The position numbers and the translations under genes are program-made. The notes beneath the pieces were generated by a model that was given only the letters and a program-made list of their open reading frames with translations, had not been told where the DNA came from and searched no databases. A DNA stretch of 64,000 bases from Alicyclobacillus shizuokensis NBRC 103103 (GTDB lineage Bacteria; Bacillota; Bacilli; Alicyclobacillales; Alicyclobacillaceae), in contig NZ_BCQV01000012.1 of the NCBI RefSeq assembly GCF_001552255.1, positions 59,990 to 123,989 on the forward strand, read 5' to 3'. Positions 36,965 through 45,616 of the stretch are shown here, one piece after another (the stretch's first letter is position 1; every line of letters begins with the position of its first letter).

Positions 36965-38722
36965 TCACATCTTGAACTGACCGACCAGCGTCTGCAATTG
37001 CTCCGCCATCCGATTCAGAGACTGGGCTGAAGCCGAAATCTCCTCCATCGACGCCAATTGTTCCTCGGTGGACGCGAACACCGTCTGCATCCCGGCCGAG
37101 GTCGAGTCGGTGACGGTGGATACGTTGCCCATTAGTGTCTGCAGCTGCTCCGCCCTATCGGTCAATTGCCGTACTGACGCAAACACCTCTTCGAACTGCC
37201 GTACCACTTCCGAGACCGATTCACCAATTTGCCCAAATGATTCGCCCGCGTCGTGAACGGCGTGGAGTCCGGCGCTGACCTCGGACGTGCTGGCCTCCAT
37301 CGACTGTACGGCAGCCTGACTCTCCTGTTGAATGCTGGAGATCAAATCAGCAATCTGCTGCGCCGACTGACTGGAGTGCTCCGCCAGCTTGCGCACCTCT
37401 CCGGCGACGACGGCGAAGCTCCGCCCATGCTCTCCGGCTCGCGCGGCCTCAATGGCGGCATTCAGCGCCAACAGGTTGGTCTGCTCCGCAATGTCGGTGA
37501 TGACTTCAACAATCCGACCGATCTCCTGCGACCGCTCACCGAGACCTCTGACGACGACGGCCGCCTGATCGACAATTTCCTGGATGGAACTCATCTGCGC
37601 GTGCACGGACTGTATGGAGTCGTTCCCCAACTTGGAGATTTCTACCGCCTTCGCAGCCGATGCCGACGCCTCCTGCGCATTGTGGGCAATCTGTTCCATG
37701 GCGCCCGCGATGTGGTTCACGGCGTTTGCCCCTTCTCCAACGGTGTGTACCTGCCGCTCGGCGCCCGCGGCTACATCCTGTGCAGTCTGTGTCACCTGCT
37801 CCGTCGCCCGCATGTTCTCCTCCGCGCTTGCCGACAGTTCTTCGGCGGATGCCGCCAGTTGCTCGGAAGTTTCGCTGATGTTCTTAATCAGGTCGCGCAG
37901 GTGATTCATCATGCGGGAAAAGCCGGCCGCCAGGCGAGAAATTTCGTCATTGCCGCGCTTGACCAGAGGTTCCACACTCAGATCTCCCGCGGCGACACGC
38001 TCCACCTGATGCGCCATTTTGGTAATCGGCTTCGCGATCCGCCCGGCAAGCCACAGACTCGCCAGGGCACCCAGAACGACCTCCAGCACCAGGACAATCA
38101 GCAACATGTGCAGCACCTGGTTGGCAGGAGCCTCAAAATCCGCCATATACGACCCGGCGGCCACATTCCAACCCCAATCCGGGTCTTTTTGAACGTAGAC
38201 AATCTTCTTGGCCACGCCCTTGGAATTCGGCAGCGGCCACATGTACGTCAGATACCCGCCGCCTTTGGCAGCCAACCGGACCATCTCCCGACCCGACATG
38301 ACACCGTCGACGGTCTTCTGGTTCCAGTTGTCCTGTCCCTCCACCAGAGGATTCATCAGACTGACGGCGTGATCATTGATGGCGATGATGTATCCGTTGG
38401 ACCCTATCTTAAACCTGGGATTGATAGGCCGGTGCCCCTGCTTATCCTTTGGGCCCAGAACCTGTTCCTTCACCATTTCTTGAGCAGCCGCCAAGGTCAT
38501 CCTGCCGGCCTTCACCTGCATGTTGGCTTCGTCAATCAGTGCGAACACATGCAGGACATCCTGTTTCAACTGCTGCTCACCGGCAGCCTCCAGTTGCTTC
38601 TTCGTGATCTCATAGGTTACAAGGCCAATTACCAGGCTTGGAATCATCAGCATAGCCAGCGACATGGCTAGGAGTTTGATGCGCAGCGACGACAAGAAGA
38701 CACCCAGCCTGAGGTTGTTCAT
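36965..38722 (-). CDS. Methyl-accepting chemotaxis protein with Cache sensor domain
   Basis: This 585-residue chemoreceptor has a first membrane helix at about 10-35, an extracellular single-Cache domain of about 150 residues (with [21 protein letters not shown] near its end), a second helix ([25 protein letters not shown]), a HAMP linker ([23 protein letters not shown]) and the cytoplasmic signalling tip [21 protein letters not shown]. It senses an unknown small molecule and controls CheA. The ATG at 38722 has TAGGGGG upstream; an ATG at 38755 is possible. Its 5' leader is a cyclic-di-GMP riboswitch with a terminator, so its expression is tied to the motility/biofilm second messenger. Confidence 0.93.
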   Translation of the reverse strand: MNNLRLGVFLSSLRIKLLAMSLAMLMIPSLVIGLVTYEITKKQLEAAGEQQLKQDVLHVFALIDEANMQVKAGRMTLAAAQEMVKEQVLGPKDKQGHRPINPRFKIGSNGYIIAINDHAVSLMNPLVEGQDNWNQKTVDGVMSGREMVRLAAKGGGYLTYMWPLPNSKGVAKKIVYVQKDPDWGWNVAAGSYMADFEAPANQVLHMLLIVLVLEVVLGALASLWLAGRIAKPITKMAHQVERVAAGDLSVEPLVKRGNDEISRLAAGFSRMMNHLRDLIKNISETSEQLAASAEELSASAEENMRATEQVTQTAQDVAAGAERQVHTVGEGANAVNHIAGAMEQIAHNAQEASASAAKAVEISKLGNDSIQSVHAQMSSIQEIVDQAAVVVRGLGERSQEIGRIVEVITDIAEQTNLLALNAAIEAARAGEHGRSFAVVAGEVRKLAEHSSQSAQQIADLISSIQQESQAAVQSMEASTSEVSAGLHAVHDAGESFGQIGESVSEVVRQFEEVFASVRQLTDRAEQLQTLMGNVSTVTDSTSAGMQTVFASTEEQLASMEEISASAQSLNRMAEQLQTLVGQFKM

Positions 38723-38793
38723 GAATGCAATCCCCCTACCACCATGGATCTTCATTGTTGTCTAGTCCCCAAGTGCCGAGCGTCAGATGCAGC

Positions 38794-38827
38794 AAAAAAA
38801 GCAACCTGCGCATGGACGTACGGTTGC
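38794..38827 (-). terminator. Riboswitch-controlled terminator in the chemoreceptor leader
   Basis: GCAACC (3' arm pairs GGTTGC) at 38801-38827 is followed on the minus strand by seven U residues. The 5' arm with its leading G (GGCAACC) is also complementary to the GGTTGCC at the 3' end of the aptamer, so the two structures compete. Confidence 0.85.
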
Positions 38828-38854
38828 CTGACCGATCACCTGTAATTGTCTGGA

Positions 38855-38940
38855 TGATGTGGCAACCCGGCTGCCATAGACATACGTCCGTAGACCCGTG
38901 GCTTTGCGTCCCAGCGTTTCCGCTGGTTTGCCCTGTTCAC
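38855..38940 (-). promoter_or_regulatory. Cyclic di-GMP-I (GEMM-I) riboswitch
   Basis: On the minus strand the leader reads GGGCAAACCAGCGGAAACGC, then GGGACGCAAAGCCACGGGTC, and later ATGGCAGCCGGGTTGCC. These are the conserved blocks of the c-di-GMP-I aptamer: the GNRA-like GAAA tetraloop hairpin P2, the CGCAAAGCC core that stacks on ligand, and the receptor side with GGCAGCCGGGTTGCC closing P1. Together with the competing terminator at 38794-38827 it should act as an OFF switch: ligand stabilises P1, freeing the terminator. The rest of the 345-base leader holds only the promoter. Confidence 0.93.
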
Positions 38941-38990
38941 AATCTGTAAAATATAGATTTTCCTATCGGAACACTCTGCCTCGACAGTGA

Positions 38991-39019
38991 ATCTGACGAT
39001 CCGTTATTTCTTTCGTCAA
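38991..39019 (-). promoter_or_regulatory. Candidate promoter of the riboswitch-chemoreceptor transcript
   Basis: TTGACG (39014-39019) and TCAGAT (38991-38996) are 17 bases apart. The -10 is poor. A CCGATA sequence nearer the aptamer (about 38964-38969) hints at a sigma-D start, but no matching -35 was seen. Confidence 0.4.
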
Positions 39020-39100
39020 CCTACACCCTGAACCCACACTTCGATTATGTAAATCCAGGTCTTCATAGCAGGAATTCAGGCACAATTTCAGATACTGATT

Positions 39101-40393
39101 TCAATCTTCAAGCGCCACAGCTCCAGATACAGGTTCCTCCAATGCCTCCACCTCGTACGTACGCTCCACCTTGCCCAGCAGAATGACGTAGGCGAGTGCG
39201 CCCAACAGCGCTACAGCTCCGGTGATGATGAGCGGGATTCGGAAGCTGTGAAACGCGCCGTACAGCGCACCGGTGATGAGGGGTGCGAACGATGCACCCA
39301 TGTTGCCACCGAAGTTCTGCAACGAGCTGACCGAGGAGACCACCTTGGGCGGAGCCAGGTCCATGGGCAGGGAGTTCACGCTCCCGGTCACGAGCCCCAT
39401 CGCAGCCATGGTGAGTACCAAAAACACCACCGTCATCGTTGACGAAGTGCTGTAAGCGGCAATGAGCACGCAAACGGTGCTGAGCACAAGACCGCCTCCG
39501 ATGATCGTCTTACGTACCATGGTCCGGTTCCCGCCACGGTTCACCCAGGCATCCGCCAACCATCCACCGAGAATGGTCGTGACGATGGACACAATAAAGG
39601 GCAGCGCACTGAGAGAGCCGCTCTGACCGATGCTCAGGTGTTCCTGCAAAACCAAAATCCCCGGCAGCCAGGTCAAGAACACATATAGCACGTACAGATA
39701 CCCAAATTGACCGATGATCATCGCCCACGTGTTGCGATATGCGAACAGTCGCCCCCAGGAGACGTTTCCCCCGGCCACAGGCGTGTCCGATGCAGGCTGG
39801 ATTCCCTTGTCTTTTCGATAGATGAGCAACCAGACTATCGCCCATATCAGGCTAAGGGCGCCTGTAACGAAGAACACCTGCCGCCAACCAAGCCATACCA
39901 AGACTGCGGCTGCCAGGGGAAGACCGAGCGTCGGGCCCAATTTGTTCCCCGTGAAATAGAGGCTGATAGCCTTGCTACGGTCGCGCGCCGGAATGTTTTC
40001 AATGACAATCCGCGGCGCGGAGGGTAGCAGGGCCGACTCGCCGAGACCGAGCAAGGCTCGAAATGCCGCCAGTACGGGTATCTTCAGAGTGATGGCGGAC
40101 AGCCAGGTCGCCACCGTCCACAGGACCATGCCGATGGGGAGGACCCGGCGCGGGTGAAAGCGATCAGCGATAGGTCCCGCAGCCAACAGGAACAGTGTCA
40201 GCGACCAACTGAAGATGGACTGCAGCAGACCCAGTTGCTGAGAGGTCATGATGTGGTGCTTAACCCAATAGGCTCCAACGATAGAAATGTTGACTCGGTC
40301 GATAGCCGAGATGACCAACGCCGCGAGAAGCATCAATACAATGGCCCACTGATACACGGACCAAGTTGAACCGCGAGACTCAGGCCTCTCCAT
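39101..40393 (-). CDS. MFS transporter, anion:cation symporter family
   Basis: This 430-residue 12-helix permease has an ACS-family N-terminus (AIDRVNISIVGAYWVKHHI), the loop motif GPIADRFHPRRVLPIG and GLGESALLPSAPRIVIENIPARDRSKAISLYFTGNKLGPTLG, typical of the hexuronate/glucarate/aromatic-acid symporters. The ATG at 40393 has AAAGGA upstream. It lies 121 bases after the UbiD gene on the same strand, so it probably imports the carboxylic acid that UbiD decarboxylates. Confidence 0.88.
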   Translation of the reverse strand: MERPESRGSTWSVYQWAIVLMLLAALVISAIDRVNISIVGAYWVKHHIMTSQQLGLLQSIFSWSLTLFLLAAGPIADRFHPRRVLPIGMVLWTVATWLSAITLKIPVLAAFRALLGLGESALLPSAPRIVIENIPARDRSKAISLYFTGNKLGPTLGLPLAAAVLVWLGWRQVFFVTGALSLIWAIVWLLIYRKDKGIQPASDTPVAGGNVSWGRLFAYRNTWAMIIGQFGYLYVLYVFLTWLPGILVLQEHLSIGQSGSLSALPFIVSIVTTILGGWLADAWVNRGGNRTMVRKTIIGGGLVLSTVCVLIAAYSTSSTMTVVFLVLTMAAMGLVTGSVNSLPMDLAPPKVVSSVSSLQNFGGNMGASFAPLITGALYGAFHSFRIPLIITGAVALLGALAYVILLGKVERTYEVEALEEPVSGAVALED

Positions 40394-40514
40394 AACGTAC
40401 GTCCTTTCCATGGTTCCCGTTTATTTTCCGTGCTGAACGAGACTTCACTCGTCATGACACGGATGTCAAATCCTCTGTCATGAGGCAGAGTGGCGCCAGC
40501 ACCAGAACGTCCGC

Positions 40515-41966
40515 TCACAGTGGCAGGACGTCACGCCACTTGGCCCTCACCTCGTCTTGCAGGCGAGCACTGACCTGTGCCACCGGCGGAAAGTCCTGCA
40601 GGTGATCAAACGGGCGGCAGGCGTCGATGATGGCTCGCGAGCTGAACATCGCCTTGGACGTGTATGCGACGGACATCGGATCGTTCTTCGAGCCCATCGC
40701 GTTGTGGATGATGTCGATATCTCTGGCCGGGTCTGTACGAGTAGCGACCGCCCACATGACTTCGGACAGATTGGACGGATCGATGTCGTCGTCCACCACG
40801 ACCGAGTAGCGTCCCATGTACGCCCCGACCCCACACTGGCTGAGGACATGGCCACACTGGCGAGCGTGACCGGCGTACCGTTGTTTGATGCTGGCCACGG
40901 TGAACATTCGCGCTCCGCCGATTTCGTGCGCCCACACCGACTCAACGCCAGGCACTCCGGCGGCCACCAGGGCATCAAACAGCAGAGCCGAGCGCATCAC
41001 CGCCTTGGAGTACGAGTAGTCATTGGGTGGTTTGGCCGGCGGACTGCCGACGATGATAGGATGGGACCGGTAGTACACGCGTTCCACCGTCACAACCGGT
41101 GCCGATTTCGCCCCAGCCTGGTAATACCCGTGAAACTCGCCAAAGGGACCTTCCAATCGTTCGTCGCCAGGGTAAATCCACCCCTCAAGGACAATCTCCG
41201 CGGCAGCCGGGAACGGCAGTCCCGTCAGTTCTCCGTGCACTACCTCCACCGGTTCGTTCAGAATGGCGCCGATATAGTTGAACTCGCACATCCCGTACGG
41301 CACCTCGATGCCGGAGATGAGGTAACACAGCGGATGGGCACCAATCACAATGCACACCGGGAATGGCTTGCCCGCCGCTGCATGCTTCTGAAATTGGATT
41401 TGCCCGTGCTTCCCGGAGACCATATCCAGGCCCACGTGAGTAGAGTCGTGCACCATCACTCGATACGTCCCCACGTTGATCCAGTCCGAATCGTAGTCCT
41501 TCGTCACGACCGCGCAGCCGGTACCGATGTAGCGGCCCCCATCTCCCTCGTGCCACAGAGGAGACGGGAACTTCAGCACATCGACCGCGCCGTCTCTGTC
41601 CACATGCTCGAAAACGGGTCCATCCTTCACCGAGATGTAACCAAAGTCGCCAGCTCGTGACTCCCACTCCTTCGGTTTACCCCGCAGCCAACGCACCAGC
41701 TCGTTGTGGTCACGAGTGAGCGGCGCACGGAGGAGGGAAGCCAGGCGAAACGGGCTGCTGGTGGTGCATGTCAAAACCCGGAACCCTCGCGGATAGCCCT
41801 GGATGTCGTCGAACAGCAGCGCTTTGTTGCCGTCACACCGCACGTTCAACTCACTGATGGCGCCGAGTTCAAGTTCCCAATTGGCGCCCTGGACCACCTG
41901 GAGCTCTTCACGCGCCTGCATATCAGCCAACCATGCTCTCAGATCCAACGGATTTCCGTGCGACAT
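40515..41966 (-). CDS. ubiD: UbiD-family prenylated-FMN-dependent decarboxylase
   Basis: This 483-residue protein carries the family architecture: an N-terminal NAD(P)-like domain, the prFMN-binding centre (YIGTGCAVVTKDYDSDWINVGTYRVMVHD) and the catalytic Glu-Arg-Glu region around DERLEGPFGEFHGYY at about residue 275. Members reversibly decarboxylate aromatic or unsaturated acids (hydroxybenzoates, vanillate, phenylacrylates). The cofactor is probably made by the UbiX encoded 1.1 kb upstream. The flanking IclR regulator and MFS transporter point to catabolism of an external acid, not ubiquinone synthesis. The exact substrate cannot be told from the sequence. Confidence 0.92.
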   Translation of the reverse strand: MSHGNPLDLRAWLADMQAREELQVVQGANWELELGAISELNVRCDGNKALLFDDIQGYPRGFRVLTCTTSSPFRLASLLRAPLTRDHNELVRWLRGKPKEWESRAGDFGYISVKDGPVFEHVDRDGAVDVLKFPSPLWHEGDGGRYIGTGCAVVTKDYDSDWINVGTYRVMVHDSTHVGLDMVSGKHGQIQFQKHAAAGKPFPVCIVIGAHPLCYLISGIEVPYGMCEFNYIGAILNEPVEVVHGELTGLPFPAAAEIVLEGWIYPGDERLEGPFGEFHGYYQAGAKSAPVVTVERVYYRSHPIIVGSPPAKPPNDYSYSKAVMRSALLFDALVAAGVPGVESVWAHEIGGARMFTVASIKQRYAGHARQCGHVLSQCGVGAYMGRYSVVVDDDIDPSNLSEVMWAVATRTDPARDIDIIHNAMGSKNDPMSVAYTSKAMFSSRAIIDACRPFDHLQDFPPVAQVSARLQDEVRAKWRDVLPL

Positions 41967-42228
41967 GTAACCTCGTCCCTTCCTGGGCTGGGTCCGCGGG
42001 CGCCAAAGGCGGCCACACAGACACTTGCTCCCCCAAAATCTCCATAGCCTTGTCCACCGCGGCGATGCCTGGAGAAGCCTATAGGATGACAGTCGTATCC
42101 AAGTACATCTGTGACACCGCCTCCGTGTGATGTGGCATCACATGCGGTGGCAACCTCGCCCTCACCTCTCTCACCTCCCTGTCAGGTCGCATGTCCGAAG
42201 GATGCTCATGAGCCATTTGGCTGAAAGA

Positions 42229-42240
42229 TCCCAATTGGGA
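42229..42240. promoter_or_regulatory. Palindrome upstream of ubiD
   Basis: TCCCAATTGGGA is a perfect 12-base palindrome in the 304-base gap between the IclR gene and ubiD. CCCATTGG lies 12 bases further and can pair with its right side. It may be the IclR operator for ubiD. A short open stretch interrupted by TAG (about 41960-42110, minus) lies in the same gap and is not convincing as a gene. Confidence 0.4.
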
Positions 42241-42270
42241 AACGGCCAATGGGACCAGGAACGCGTGAGA

Positions 42271-43107
42271 TCACCAAATGAGCGAGAGCTGCTCCGTGAG
42301 AATACCGGCCGCTTTCATCGCTCGCGACTTCACAGCATCAATCCTCTCACCCGTGGCCTCATACATCGGCAGGGTGACCACCACGGCGGCCCGCACCATC
42401 CCCTTTCGGTCATGTACAGGGACGGCCAGGCCAAACACGGTTGGATTGACCTCTTCCCGCGATACGGCATACCCTTGCTGACGCACCTGTGCCAGCTCGC
42501 GCAGCAATGCGTCCAGATCCGTGATGGTGTGTTCGGTAACAGCCTCCATGCCGCGTTCCTTCATTAACGCCACAACTTCCTCTGTGGGCAGGCTGGCCAA
42601 CCACACCTTCCCCGCCGCCGTGGCGTGCAGGGGAGCGCTCAATCCGAGCATCGACGCCACCCGTAGGGGTTTGGTACCATCCATCCGCTCCACGTAAATC
42701 AGTTCGCGGTTTTGCTCCACTGCAAACTGCACACTCTCTCCGGTCTGACGGACCAACTCCGCGAGCACTGGCTGCACGATGTCCTCCAACTCTGTGTGAT
42801 CCTTGTACCGCAGCGCCATCGCCACAAACTTGAATGAAACGGTGAATCGGTCTGTCCGCTCGTCCTGGATGACATACCCCATGTCTTGGAGCGTGGAGAG
42901 AATTCTCGACACATCCGCCTTGTGAATCTTCAAGGCATTCGCCAGCTCCATCACGCCCATGCCATCCGGCGCCTGGACCAGCGCGTCCAACAGTTGCATC
43001 GTGCGAATCACGGCCAGCAATCGACCATCCCCATTCCAGTTAGATTTTGGTGCCGCGTCACCATAGATCGCAGACTGGCCACCCTCCGTGACTAATCCGC
43101 TTTCCAT
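42271..43107 (-). CDS. IclR-family transcriptional regulator
   Basis: This 278-residue regulator has an N-terminal extension of about 25 residues, then the winged helix-turn-helix (VMELANALKIHKADVSRILSTLQDMGYV) and the IclR effector domain with LHATAAGKVWLASLP and INPTVFGLAVPVHDRKGMVRAAVVVTLP-like segments. Its ATG lies inside the end of ubiX (16-base overlap), so the two are co-translated. It is not close in detail to the hpa IclR. It most likely responds to the acid handled by UbiD and controls ubiD-MFS and its own operon. Confidence 0.9.
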   Translation of the reverse strand: MESGLVTEGGQSAIYGDAAPKSNWNGDGRLLAVIRTMQLLDALVQAPDGMGVMELANALKIHKADVSRILSTLQDMGYVIQDERTDRFTVSFKFVAMALRYKDHTELEDIVQPVLAELVRQTGESVQFAVEQNRELIYVERMDGTKPLRVASMLGLSAPLHATAAGKVWLASLPTEEVVALMKERGMEAVTEHTITDLDALLRELAQVRQQGYAVSREEVNPTVFGLAVPVHDRKGMVRAAVVVTLPMYEATGERIDAVKSRAMKAAGILTEQLSLIW

Positions 43108-43649
43108 CGTTTGATCAGATTGGACTCTATCCCAAACTGATCGAGTGCTCGGGCCACGATGTGATTCACGATGTCATCGACACTCGTAGGTCGATTGTAA
43201 AATGCCGGCATGGGCGGAACAATGGATACGCCAATCTCCGCCAAGCTTAGCATGTTCTCCAAGTGAATGGCGCTAACAGGCGTCTCGCGCGGAACCAGCA
43301 CCAGCTTCCGTGACTCCTTGATGGTAACGTCGGCTGCCCGCATAATCAGATTGTCCGCGAGTCCCATACGTATACTGGCGAGTGTCTTCATGCTGCACGG
43401 GACCACAATCATCCCGTCGACGGGAAACGAGCCACTCGACACGGCCGCAGCTTGGTCGGCCGCTGAATAGACATGGGTGGCCAGCTGCTTGACATCGGCC
43501 AGCGACCAGTCGGTCTCCTGATGAATGGTAGCTTCCGCCCACTTGCTCAGAATCAAGTACGACTCGACATGTAACGCTCGCAAAACTTCAAGGGTGCGAA
43601 TCCCGAGGATGGCCCCGGAGGCACCCGTGATTCCCACGATCAGACGCAT
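43092..43649 (-). CDS. ubiX: Flavin prenyltransferase
   Basis: This 185-residue UbiX-family protein begins MRLIVGITGASGAILGIRTLEVL and contains FPVDGMIVVPCSMKTLASIRMGLADNLIMRAADV (FMN and phosphate binding) and KLVLVPRETPVSAIHLENML. It attaches a dimethylallyl group to FMN, making the cofactor for UbiD. The ATG has TAGGAGCGG upstream. It is the first gene of the ubiX-iclR-ubiD-MFS group. Confidence 0.93.
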   Translation of the reverse strand: MRLIVGITGASGAILGIRTLEVLRALHVESYLILSKWAEATIHQETDWSLADVKQLATHVYSAADQAAAVSSGSFPVDGMIVVPCSMKTLASIRMGLADNLIMRAADVTIKESRKLVLVPRETPVSAIHLENMLSLAEIGVSIVPPMPAFYNRPTSVDDIVNHIVARALDQFGIESNLIKRWKAD

Positions 43650-43808
43650 ACCACCGCTCCTAAAAACTTCTACGCTTTCGCGCGTTTATGGTCTCCGCGA
43701 TTCCGGCGACCTCCACCAACACGCCGCGCGAGCCATGCCGGTGATGATGCGCACTCGGAACAGATATCTGTAACTTCGGTATCAATGACACCGAGAGCAA
43801 TACCGTTC

Positions 43809-43826
43809 TTCACAATCAGATGTGAA
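43809..43826. promoter_or_regulatory. Inverted repeat upstream of ubiX
   Basis: TTCACA-ATCAGA-TGTGAA is a perfect six-base-arm dyad 160 bases before ubiX, possibly an operator of the local IclR regulator. In the same gene-free interval (43650-43965) TTGACG and TATTAG, 17 bases apart (43834-43862), form a good promoter facing the plus strand with no plus-strand gene after it. Confidence 0.4.
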
Positions 43827-43965
43827 ACCAAGTTGACGCAACTGAGTTACAATTATATTAGCAAGATAGAATTGAAGATGCAACGGACTTTTCCAACTTG
43901 CCGCAGCCATAGGGGGTGGTGGCGTCAACCGTTGCCGTATGGGTGTGGAAGAAACCGACGTTCCA

Positions 43966-44002
43966 AAGGCAAAGGGTTGCCACATGGGCAGCCCTTTGCC
44001 TT
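43966..44002 (-). terminator. Hairpin after the LplABC-type transporter operon
   Basis: AAGGCAAAGGG pairs with CCCTTTGCCTT around a 15-base loop, 31 bases after the stop of the binding-protein gene. The minus-strand tail TTTGG is short, so termination may be partial. It marks the likely end of the operon that starts near 52730. Confidence 0.65.
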
Positions 44003-44033
44003 CACGAATAACTCATGTTTTGCCTGGTCATGG

Positions 44034-45584
44034 TTATTTCTGTTGCTTCGCGTATGCTTCAGCATACTCCTTCGCGATCTGGTCTCCGCCCTCCTCATGC
44101 CATTTCTTGACCTGCGCCTTCCACTGCTGCACCGTGATCTTGCCGAGCAAGAACTGCGTGTTGGCATCGGTCAGTATTTTGTCGAGCTGCGCGCCGCGCT
44201 GTTGGTACGTCGGCGAGGTCAGCGTATAGGTCGGGTCCGTGACGACATACTTGTCGTTCTCTTCGACCAGCTTGTTGGTTAGCTGGTCAATTGCGCTGAG
44301 ATTCGCGGCCGGTATCGCATACGTAGTCGGATCCACAACGCCTAACGGAAAGCGGTACGGGTATGCCACCGTATCGTTATAGTCCGAGTTCGGGTTAATA
44401 ACCGCCTTTCCGTTCTTGACGGTATAGTCCTTGCCTTTAATTCCGTAGGCGAGCAGGTTGGCCATCGGACGGTCGTCGAGTTTTTCAAAGAAGTTGAGGA
44501 TTTGCTTCAGCTGCGCCTCGGTCTTCACAGCCGACTTCGGAAACATGAGCTCCCCATTGTAGCCAGGACCTGCGGGTACACGGATCTGGCCATCCGGGGC
44601 CGCGAGCGCGCTAAACGCGGTAATCTCCGCCTTAGGGTTATTCTGCTTCAGGCTAGCCAGGTACGCGTCGCCCGTGTTCGATGTGTTGCCGATGGCGCCC
44701 GCCTTTCCGTCAAAGAAGTACCCTTCCCATTGGGGTCGCTGGATGACCGCCGAGTCGGAGTTGACCAAATGCTCATCGTACAATTTCTTCTCAAATTCCA
44801 ATCCCTTCAGGTACTGTGGCGTGTCCACATCCTTAATGAACTTCCCGTTGACGACTTTCCAATTGTTCGGCGCTCCGAAGGCGACGGCGAATGAGTCGAC
44901 AGTCGTCGAGAATGCAGTCGTCACCGACAGGCCAAACGTGTCATTCTTGCCGTCCTTGCCCGGATCGTCGTGGGTAAACTTTCGCAGCATGTCCAGGTAC
45001 TGGTCAAGGGTCTTCGGGACCTGGAGGCCGAGGTTTTTCAGCCAGTCGGCGCGCACAAAGGTGACGTTCCGCGCCAGCGGACGGACCCGCGGCAAACCGT
45101 ACAGGTGACCATTCACCTCCGCGTTCTTCAGGATAATCGGATTGATGTTGAACAACTTCGGGTACTGCTTGATGTACGGAGTGAGATCCCAAAACTGCCC
45201 CTGCTGAATCGCATTGAGCAGCCAGGATGAACCTTGCGCGTGCGGATCGGCCGCGATGACATCCGGCAAATCGCCGGAGGCCACCATCACCGGCAGCTTT
45301 TGATTGTACGTCGTGCTGGGCAGCTCCTGAATCTTCAACTTGGTATTCGTGTACTTCTCGATGGCCTTCTCTACTTCGTTTCCGGGCTTCGGCACCTCCT
45401 TGCCATCGAAGTTCAGGGACATGGTGATGGTCACCGGTTCGCCAGAGTTGGAGTCGGAGGACGCTCCGCTGTTGCTGGTGTTTCCGCCGGAGGAACCCCC
45501 GCAACCGCTTACAATGGTCGTCAAGAACAGCGCCCCTGCCGCAACCGCACTACCTGTCATCACCGACTTCTTCTTTGCTTCCAT
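44034..45584 (-). CDS. Extracellular sugar-binding lipoprotein, LplA/YtcQ type
   Basis: This 516-residue lipoprotein has the signal AVAAGALFLTTIVSGC with the lipid-carrying Cys28, a Gly/Ser/Asn-rich linker and a family 1 binding-protein body (LPDVIAADPHAQGSSWLLNAIQQGQFWDLTPYI). LplA/YtcQ-type proteins feed oligosaccharides such as pectic or xylan-derived sugars to LplB/LplC channels. It is the last gene of its operon, 32 bases after the second permease gene. No ATPase is encoded here; such systems usually borrow a shared MsmX-type ATPase. Confidence 0.9.
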   Translation of the reverse strand: MEAKKKSVMTGSAVAAGALFLTTIVSGCGGSSGGNTSNSGASSDSNSGEPVTITMSLNFDGKEVPKPGNEVEKAIEKYTNTKLKIQELPSTTYNQKLPVMVASGDLPDVIAADPHAQGSSWLLNAIQQGQFWDLTPYIKQYPKLFNINPIILKNAEVNGHLYGLPRVRPLARNVTFVRADWLKNLGLQVPKTLDQYLDMLRKFTHDDPGKDGKNDTFGLSVTTAFSTTVDSFAVAFGAPNNWKVVNGKFIKDVDTPQYLKGLEFEKKLYDEHLVNSDSAVIQRPQWEGYFFDGKAGAIGNTSNTGDAYLASLKQNNPKAEITAFSALAAPDGQIRVPAGPGYNGELMFPKSAVKTEAQLKQILNFFEKLDDRPMANLLAYGIKGKDYTVKNGKAVINPNSDYNDTVAYPYRFPLGVVDPTTYAIPAANLSAIDQLTNKLVEENDKYVVTDPTYTLTSPTYQQRGAQLDKILTDANTQFLLGKITVQQWKAQVKKWHEEGGDQIAKEYAEAYAKQQK

Positions 45585-45616
45585 TTCATCTTCGACCTCC
45601 TTATTTTTCTGTCAGC

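Noticed and set aside
41960..42130. Possible small gene before ubiD on the minus strand
   Set aside because: The frame is interrupted by TAG, has no ribosome site and no likeness to the small third subunit known from Bacillus hydroxybenzoate decarboxylases.
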